A DNA stretch of 31,239 bases from Flammula alnicola. Taxonomy: Eukaryota; Basidiomycota; Agaricomycetes; Agaricales; Strophariaceae. Positions within the stretch are counted from its first letter, which is position 1. Every line of letters begins with the position of its first letter. Of the stretch, positions 18,699 to 31,239 are shown one piece after another. The notes under the pieces were generated by a model. The model was not told the DNA's origin, did no database searches, and saw nothing but the letters and a program-made list of their open reading frames with translations. Position numbers and translations under genes: made by a program. The stretch spans positions 1-31,239 of the forward strand of contig JADNRV010000475.1 in NCBI GenBank assembly GCA_015499995.1, written 5' to 3'.

Positions 18699-19055
18699 TC
18701 ATGATTCCAAACTATACGTGTTTTTCTCCAACTAGACATTATCAGCATCCGCCACAAAAGACGACAGAAACACACACACCTCAGCCTCCAACTCCTTCCG
18801 TACGCGATACTCCTGCTCAGCCTTGATGACAAGGTGATGATCGTCAAGGTCCTCGATGATGAAGCTCTCTTTCTCGTTCATCATGAGAAGGATCTGCTTC
18901 ACTGCTGGATCGCTGTGGTGCGTGCTATGTGAGAACGCAGGTGCAGAACTGGGCAAGAGACCATGCTCACCAGGTGAGAAGAACACCTAAAGAGGCCTAT
19001 AAAGTTGGATCTCATGGTTTTCAGACCTGAGAAACGCACCTCTGATAGCTCTCAT
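18699..19055 (-). CDS. TFB5: TFIIH core subunit TFB5/TTDA (GTF2H5 homologue)
   Basis: Four exons on the minus strand (19055-19040, 18986-18971, 18912-18780, 18731-18699) give 65 aa, the normal size for this family. The introns are 53, 58 and 48 nt, with donors GTGCGT, GTGAGC and GTGTGT and acceptors TTTAG, CACAG and TCTAG. The joined product starts MRAIRGVLLTCDPAVKQILL, continues FIIEDLDDHHLVIKA and ends VRKELEAELEKNTYSLES. This matches the family pattern (KG-L-CDP-K, then I-DLD-TH, then a C-terminal helix). The subunit stabilises TFIIH through p52/Tfb2 and stimulates XPB, so it acts in transcription and nucleotide excision repair in the nucleus. Exons 1 and 2 are only 16 nt each. Without the second, the CDP motif is broken. 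It is divergent from the Rpi gene. Confidence 0.9.
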
Positions 19056-19422
19056 CCGAGTGTTGGTGATGCCTTTGCCGTTGGTCGCGGTTGTTCGGGA
19101 ACAAGACCGGATGGGTGAAAGTGTCCCACGCTCGTAGCCCTTTGAACATAAACCACATTTTATTGCAAGACATTTTCCATCCACCCTCCAAACTGGCCGT
19201 CCATGTGAGAGAGGGCCTGATCAAGAGGTCTTTAGGAGAAAGATATTACCAATCGATTTGACGGAAGTGCGAATGCAGACCCAGACCGGAATACAGACCC
19301 GCCTGGAATACTTATATTTATGATGCTTCGTCCGGTTACTTGTCGGGTGCAGCTTGCTCGTCCTTGCCTCTCTCTACGCTAGTTCAGTCGTACCAGGATG
19401 CCTCTTCCTTCGCAAATTCACC
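19056..19422. promoter_or_regulatory. Shared divergent promoter region of TFB5 and RKI1
   Basis: The 367-bp gap separates the two start codons on opposite strands. A TTATATTTAT stretch at about 19312-19321 lies about 100 bp upstream of the RKI1 start and could be a TATA element. No other binding site is recognised. Confidence 0.4.
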
Positions 19423-21021
19423 ATGACGTCCCGTGAGTCGCGTAGTTGTCTTTCATGATTCGGCACTCATGAACTTTGAACCCGTTGCGGCCCCACCTTT
19501 CCTCGATCACCATCCATGCCTCCGACCCGGAATCTGATTTACATATATCCGATGGCTCCGACCTTTTTTTCCGACTTTTTCGTTCTTTCGTCTTTCCGTT
19601 ATACTTAGAACGACACCAGTTATCGCCCAGATTAAGCCGATTGTGGGACTGGGGCTGCCCGAGAGTGTTATTGCTCGTGTCAATCAAGGTACGTATGTGG
19701 GGACCGGAGTCAGCACAATCTATATTAACTCACAACACGAATTCTTCAGTTCCTCCCGCACCGATGGACCCCATAGAACAATCGAAGAGGTTTGCTGCGT
19801 ACAAGGCGGTAGACAACCATGTTAAGCCGGAACACAGGGTGAGCAATACTCGATGAAACTGGAATATTGCACTGAACGTTACACAGGTTATTGGCATCGG
19901 ATCTGGTAAGATCTTACGTTGCGACCATTATCCTCGATCTTGAATATGATTGTCAGGGTCAACCGTTCCTTATGTCGTGGAGAGAATTGTCCAGCAAGGA
20001 CCGGAGCTGAACAAGGGACGGGTCTTCATTCCAACTGGTAAGTCAAGTCCTCCACATTTTTATTTACAAAATTGTAAAAATTCCGCAGGATTCCAATCGA
20101 AGCAGTTGATTGTCGAGTCTGGACTCACCCTTGGAGATGTCGACCAATACCCCACCATCGATGTTACACTTGATGGCGCTGACGAGTAAGTTTTCTGTCC
20201 GACCAAGTCGAAGTATTGCCGGATCGTGCTTACCGGATATGCTTGTCTAGAGTGGACCATAATCTTAATTGCATCAAAGGAGGAGGAGCGTGTCATCTGC
20301 GGGAAAAGGTCCTGGCCGAGGCTGCTACAACGTTCGTGTTTTCCCTTTGAGGTTTCATTTGCGGCGACATTGATGACATTCATTCATTTGCAGCTTCATT
20401 TTGGTTGCAGACAATCGGAAGAATGTGCAATACCTGGGTACCAACGTGCGTCCAAGAAAGCGGTCCAAATGCATGATCTAATCTTTGCTTTTTGAGAAGT
20501 TCACCCAAGGTGTGCCGATTGAAGTCGTGCCCTTCGCCTATGCGAAAGTTCTGCAAAATTTGCATCATATTTTGGGCTCCCCCAATGCGACGCTGAGGAT
20601 GGCTATCAGGAAAGGTCGGCGTCGGCTGATTTATTTAACTTGTTACAGACGTTAATCTTTCCTTAGCCGGACCTGTCGTCTCTGACAACGGAAATTTCAT
20701 CATCGACGCACCGTTCGGTCGCGAGCATATGATAGATCCCTATGTGGTTGGTTAACCATCTCAGTTATTTCTGGAGAAATCAAAGATAGCTAACATATCG
20801 GTGTCCAGATCATGGCGCAAATTAAGATGTTAACCGGAGTAGTAGAAGTCGGCCTTTTCTGTAAGATGGCAAAGGCGGCATATTTTGGGAACCCGGTGAG
20901 TGATCCACTCGCCGCCTGGAACTATCCCGATACTCATGGAGCCGTTCAGGATGGGTCGGTGACTGTTAGGTCGATCGATGGAAAAACCGAACAAATATCT
21001 GCGGAAGGCTCCTCTAGCTGA
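19423..21021 (+). CDS. RKI1: Ribose-5-phosphate isomerase A
   Basis: It interconverts ribose-5-phosphate and ribulose-5-phosphate in the non-oxidative pentose phosphate pathway. Exons are 19423-19432, 19750-19838, 19887-19905, 19957-20037, 20089-20185, 20251-20331, 20394-20445, 20500-20614, 20667-20746, 20809-20895 and 20950-21021, giving 260 aa. All phases agree. Diagnostic motifs are GIGSGST (about 36-42), DGADE (about 95-99), [11 protein letters not shown] (about 108-118) and the C-terminal [18 protein letters not shown], together the RpiA active site. The 5' end is uncertain. A 69-nt stretch (19620-19688) with good splice ends could be an extra in-frame exon, and a start at 19764 is also possible. 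The last intron (20896-20949) has a length of 3n and no stop. Reading through it would add 18 residues just before the C-terminal tail. Confidence 0.88.
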
Positions 21022-21306
21022 ACATTTCTATACCATTTCGACTTCTGTTGCTACTATCTTGCTTATATGTTCTGCTTGTATCTAAGTACTTATGTTGTAG
21101 TTAGATTTATAGAGAGACGCTTTCTTCGGACAGTTTTGACAGGGAAGACGTTTACATTTCGGCCGTGGGCCGTCGGAATCGAACACTGAAATAGGAACAT
21201 GATGATCGGACGAGTTAGCAAGGCGATTTAAAAATCTTGTCGTCCATGGTATACTGTTTTTTTGTAACTATTCCCGCTCTGTGCTCTTGTCCGTCATCGT
21301 TGCACA

Positions 21307-26386
<5,080 letters not shown>

Positions 26387-27943
26387 TAGGATGAGGTGAG
26401 GCAAGGCCAGGTGAAATTTGTGATTGGATAGCAGAGGAGCGCCGGGTTGTCAGGACAGTTGAAAGCAAGTACATAGAATGGTGTATTGTCAGATGCAGTT
26501 TGTAGATTGTAGTATACATTTTAGAACGAAGAAGTTGTTCGACCTGGAGCGAAATGAGATGTAGACGTTGTTCGGCCATCCTATCGATATCTTTGGTTCT
26601 GAAGGTCCTGTGGTCTACTTTCATTGGTAGAAATCGACGCGGGTCCTTTGGCACACCTGTCGAGGCAATCCTTTGGTATAGCCATAAGTATACTGTCCAC
26701 GATCCTCGATTTCTCGACACCGGGTACCATTTGTGCGTTCGGCCAGTGCTCGTAGAAGGCCGAAGGCGTTTAAATGTAATCGATAGGCCGCCGTGACTTG
26801 TGATTGTGAAATGGCGACAGATGTGGCGTTGCCTGAACGATATTCGAATATACCTGCCGATTTACTCGGGATTGACCGAGGACCAGAGAAGACCAGGGTG
26901 ATTGAATATTAATCTGGTAATATTGCGTTGAATGCACGATGATTGGCGGCGATTGATGGATCGTTGGATTAACGTGAACTGTCAATATCAGGAGATATCA
27001 GAAGAAGTACATATGTTGGATTTGGAAGAAGACATACGTAATAGTTGGGCCTTTCGAGGCGCCCATTGTAAACGGTATTGGACTTTTTTTTTGTAGGAAA
27101 ATTGGTGGGTTCGGAAAGCTCAAAGTCCGGCAAGTAGCAAATATTATCGCCTAATTCCATGCCATTATGGTTGACCCGTGCTAGAAATACTTGACTGCGT
27201 AGTGTCAGAAGAAATTCTTTGTCTTCTCTGCGTAGGTTTCGCCGCTAAGCATGGGCAGTTTACCAGCGAATTGAGCTATTTTTAGGCAGAATGTCGGTCC
27301 GAGAACGCTTTGGCGCGGTGGTAGACGGGATATGCCCCAGAGACGGGTACACGGAGGTGATGAAAACAGGTCCTCATCCAGCGAATGCCGCTGGAGTTTC
27401 ACAAAAACTGACTTGATCATCTGCGACTCTGTTGTTGAGAATGTGTGGCAAACACTCCGGGCCCGGAACGGGATTTAAACAGATTTTATTTACCTTTGTT
27501 TACTAAAGCCTCCATCCCGTGACTATGCGATTCCGACCAAACAGCGCTACTTCAACTTGGACGCGACTCGGACGCGCAATGTGAAATTGAAATCTCACCA
27601 TATGTCCCCCACCGCGTGCTTTTTACCAACCAAAAAATGGAAGAGAGCATGGAACCCTTTTTTCTATTGAATTCTGGCTGCAGCTACATTTCTCAATCAT
27701 GAAGAACCAATGAAGAGTTGGAAAGACCACGGCTTGATGGAATCACGTATCAAGAGAAGCACTGCACCTCGGTCGGGCATCCCTTTTTCATTTCCATCTC
27801 AAAATAACACTCTGACTATCTATCAGGAAGCTTGCTCCATATGAGAATATTCCTAGCATGTCGCAAGTCGTCCAGTAGGGAGTCCTGAACTATATAACCC
27901 TGTGGTGGAATATCAATTATGCATCTCCAACCAAAGATTTGCT
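26387..27943. other. 1.5-kb intergenic region
   Basis: No gene is supported on either strand. The minus-strand frames at 26304-26720 and 27205-27420 have no domain. The region holds the ARO1 3' end and the promoter of the NRPS-like gene. Confidence 0.5.
27890..27897 (+). promoter_or_regulatory. TATA-like box CTATATAA
   Basis: It lies 54 bp upstream of the ATG at 27944 in a GAACTATATAACCC context, a plausible core promoter for the NRPS-like gene. Confidence 0.5.
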
Positions 27944-30900
27944 ATGACGAGCAATCGACCCCATCTCACCTACCCGCCCACGGACTACTCTGTGACTCTA
28001 CCAGAGGTCGTCGACTTCCATAGGAAGTACAATCCTTACGAGACCGCTTACATCTTTTCAGAGGATGGCAAACCGGAGCCTACCAACATCTCGTTCCTCG
28101 AATTCGGACGAGCAGCGGACCGTGTGGCGCATTATATCAGGCCAGGGAGGAGCGGCCCAGATCGCCAGGTCGTCGCATTTGTTGCGCTCTCGGACACGCT
28201 GCTATATCAGGCAGTGACTGTCGGCATCACAAGGGCGGGATGCATTGTGAGCACAATGAATCTCGACATCATATTCATTTCTGACGTTGATAAAATTACA
28301 GCCCTACCCCATGTCTCCTCGTAACACCGCTGCAGCCATTATCAAGCTGCTGAAGGACACATCTTGCCACAGACTCCTTACAACCTACCAGACTCTCCGC
28401 CCACTCGTCGATGAAATTAAATCCGAGCTAGCTTCCACCGATGCTTCCTACACCCTTACGGTCGACGAAGTGCCACCTCTCCTCGAGATTTTCCCCAAGC
28501 TTGGCCATGAGAAGGTGGAGCATCCTTTCGAGGAATATCCCACTGGCGCTCGTCCTCCTATTGATGATGTCCTCATGTACCTCCATTCGTCTGGAAGTAC
28601 CGGGTTCCCAAAGACAATCACTCAGACGTTCAAGTCTATGGCCCATTGGGGTAGTCTTCGTGAGTCTTTTTTTCCTTCTTTGCCACTGAATTTAGATTCA
28701 CTAAGGGATCACCCGAATAGCACCTGTCACCGATAATATCTATTACAAGGTCCCCCTGAAGATGGCTGGCCATGCCTTACCCGCTTTCCACACCTTGGGC
28801 GTTATTGTCCACCTTATGGTTGGCTTGTACGCAATGACACCTATAGGATTGTATCCTCCGATCGCAACGACGCCTACGTCAACCCCGATGATGCCTACGC
28901 CTGACAACATCTTGGACCACATAACGCGAACCAGATGTAACTGCCTCATGATTATCCCTGCCCTTCTTCAAGTTTGGGCCCAGGACAAGAATTCTGTTCA
29001 ACTCTTAGCCAATTTAGAATTCGTTGTAAGCATGGATATCAATATCTTCGCCAGAGTCGCGGGTGCTCAGTTGAAACTATTTCTATTTGCAGGCATACTC
29101 TGGGGGTTCGGTGCCGTCGAAACTCGGCAATTTCATGACAGAATCAGGAGTATATATAACTCCGGTGTACGGAGCCACGGAGTTCGGCGCCGCATCACGT
29201 TTCTTCCGAAGGGAAGGCGATGAGAAAGACTGGGAGTACCTGTCGTTCTCTGACAGAACCAACTTGCGCTGGGATCCTCAGGGAGATGGGACGTTCGAGT
29301 CTCAGTTTTTGGTGGGTTTAGATTCATATTTTGAGCGTCAGACTTTTGAAGCTCATGTTTTTAATTAGACTACCGCGACACATCAAGTGTCAGTCGAGAA
29401 CCTTACTGATGTAAGGGGATATGCCAGCTCTGATTTGTGGGTGCAACATCCTACTAAGCCGTACTTCTGGAAAATGTGATTTTTTTCGCGCTTTCACGTT
29501 TGGATATACTTCGCTGACCTCGTATTCTTTTCAGTGTTGGCCGGAAGGACGATGTCATCGTGCATACATCTGGAGAGAAGACCGTCCCAGCTCCGATGGA
29601 AGACATCCTCATGAGCAGTCCCTAGTTCGTCTATCCTCTCTCAAATCGTTCAACTGTGCCTCTAAGTTGTGGTGCAGCATTATGGGCGTTACTATGTTTG
29701 GGCGCGAGCGCGATCAAGCTGGAGTCCTCGTCGAGCTCAAACCACCTTATGCCATTGACGTCAATGATGAGAAAGAGCTCATCGCCATAAGGAATACTTT
29801 GTGGTCAGTTTGATTTTTTTTTCTTTGTTATGGTGTCGAATTGACGATGACTTTCTCTATGAAGGCCGATTGTCGAGGAAGCCAACAAAGTTGCACCAGC
29901 TTTCAGTAGGATATTCAAGGAGATGATCCTCATCGCCGCTCGCGACAGGCCGCTTCCTCGTGCTGGTAAAGGCACCATCATGCGCAAAGCGGCGTTGCTG
30001 GCGTATGAGAGCGAGATTGATGAGATGTAAGTTTTGTTGTTGTGCCACTATCCATTTCCATGGCTTACAGGGTGTTCTATTAGTTATGCCAAGGTAGAAG
30101 CAACTGTCAAGGTCGATGCTGTTGTCGCTCCTCCGTCTTGGAGCACCGAGGACACTGTTGCTTGGCTGCAGACCCAAGTTCAAGAGATTCACAATGGACA
30201 GATATTCTCTGTCTCGGGCGATCTGTTCGAGCAAGGAATGGACAGGTGTGGATTCCAGTGTTTTTTTTTTTAACCGACCTTCCTTCTAAAATACCTTTTC
30301 TTTCAGCTTGAGTGCAACTATTCTTCGCCGTCGTATCGTCGGAGCCATGCAATCCAAGGACACCCAGAAGGCCGCTCAGCTGGTCACCCAGGTCACCATC
30401 TACAACCACCCTTCCATCGTCAAACTCGCAGGATTCCTCTCTGGCGTTGTTGCTGATCCCGACAACTTCGTCTTGACATCCAGCAGGACGGACGCCATCG
30501 AACTTATGATCACCAAGTACACCACTGGGCTGTCTCAGCCTATCGCCTCCAAGAGTAGCAGCACCCGCCGTGTCGGCGATGATGCTGTCGTCCTCCTGAC
30601 GGGCTCTACTGGCAACTTGGGTGCGCAGCTCTTGGAGTCGCTATTGCGCGACCCGCGGGTGACGACGGTCTATGTGCTCAATCGACCTTCGTCTGGACCC
30701 AAGTCTGTGGAGGAGAGGCAGGCTGAGCGCTTCGCGGATAAGGGCCTCGACGCGTCGTTGCTCTCCACTGAGCGTCTCGTGTTCTTGGAAGGAGAAGCGT
30801 CGCACAGGAATCTTGGCCTTAGAGATGTGGTTTACGACGAGGTGCATACCTTCTCCTTTCCAGTCCTTGATTCTTGTAGTTTCTCACACGTTTGATGCAG

Positions 30901-31239
30901 CTACGTAGCAGCGTGACGACCATAATCCACAATGCATGGAGACTGGACTTCAACCTCTCTCTTTCATCCTTCGAGCCCAACGTGCAGGGCACACGCAATC
31001 TCGTGGATCTTGCTCGGTCGAGCGAGCACGCGACATCGCTCAAGTTCCTATTCACATCATCCATCTCATCTGCCTTCTCTTGGGATCAGTCGCAAGGCGC
31101 GTATCCTGAAGAGGTCCTCGAAGACCCGAAGTATGCTGTTGGAAATGGATACGGAGAAAGTAAATACGTGGCTGAGAGGGTCAGTGTCCTGCCTTTTGTT
31201 TTTCTAAAAAAAAAAATTCCGGAACTAAGTATCTCTTTC
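27944..31239 (+). CDS. NRPS-like A-T-R carboxylic acid reductase (3' end missing)
   Basis: The layout is that of aminoadipate-reductase-like enzymes: adenylate an acid, load it on a phosphopantetheine carrier, and reduce it with NAD(P)H. Eleven exons are readable (27944-28246, 28302-28659, 28706-29025, 29093-29311, 29369-29475, 29535-29624, 29678-29803, 29865-30026, 30084-30245, 30307-30841, 30901-31179), about 887 aa in one frame. Introns are 46-61 nt. A domain: LHSSGSTGFPK (about 194), YGATEFGA, GYASSDLW, VGRKDDVIVHTSGEKTVPAP and GKGTIMRKA with the terminal Lys. T domain: GMDSLSA, whose Ser (about 616) is the pantetheine site and whose codon is split by an intron. R domain (NAD-binding_4): LLTGSTGNLG (about 712), NVQGTRNLVDLA, FTSSISS and GYGESKYVAE (Tyr/Lys pair). 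The window ends before the R domain is complete. The substrate is not predictable, and a Lys2 role is unlikely given the short N-terminus. Confidence 0.88.

Noticed and set aside
21022..21306. Gcn4-type TGACTCA site upstream of ARO1
   Set aside because: I looked for it in the intergenic stretch and saw no match.

Overview
The window looks like nuclear DNA from a filamentous basidiomycete, probably an Agaricomycete. The reasons are the intron-dense genes (about 46 to 70 nt each, GT-AG, often splitting codons), an AROM-type fused shikimate enzyme, a short BTB/POZ gene of a style common in mushroom genomes, and an adenylation-carrier-reductase (NRPS-like) gene. The species call is inference. All exon maps were made by hand from splice signals and protein continuity.

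Bases 1 to about 9000 are gene-poor and repeat-rich. They hold one readable BTB/POZ gene (5331-6548), a duplicated and truncated copy of its 5' part (1031-1346), and dispersed repeats (here called A, B and C) shuffled around them. They also hold a small secreted-protein gene on the minus strand (1905-2479), a hairpin-rich probable mobile-element remnant (2832-4210), and a direct repeat (6731-6871 and 7001-7133).

Bases 9182-19055 carry ordinary genes. These are a two-box mitochondrial-type HMG protein (9182-10140, +), an APH-fold protein whose catalytic motifs look lost (10369-11600, -), a decayed coding stretch (12484-12862, -), a 278-bp inverted-repeat element (13001-13278), and an acidic orphan protein (13690-14499, +). 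Next come a protein-kinase-fold gene (14993-16339, -), a small protein of unknown function (17108-17788, -), and the TFIIH subunit TFB5 (18699-19055, -), which was recovered only by joining four exons, two of them 16 nt long.

Bases 19423-31239 are all plus strand. Ribose-5-phosphate isomerase (19423-21021) is followed closely by the complete five-domain AROM gene ARO1 (21307-26386, about 1601 aa, one GC-AG intron). After a 1.5-kb gap comes an A-T-R carboxylic acid reductase-like gene (27944 to the window end, 3' end missing). Rpi belongs to the pentose phosphate pathway, which supplies the erythrose-4-phosphate used by the shikimate route, so the Rpi/AROM adjacency is metabolically sensible, though chance cannot be excluded.

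No tRNA, rRNA, CRISPR array or complete autonomous transposon was recognised. The most unusual items are the TFB5 microexon, the GC-AG intron in ARO1, the APH-fold pseudokinase, matched introns in the two HMG boxes, and stop-free introns of length 3n.
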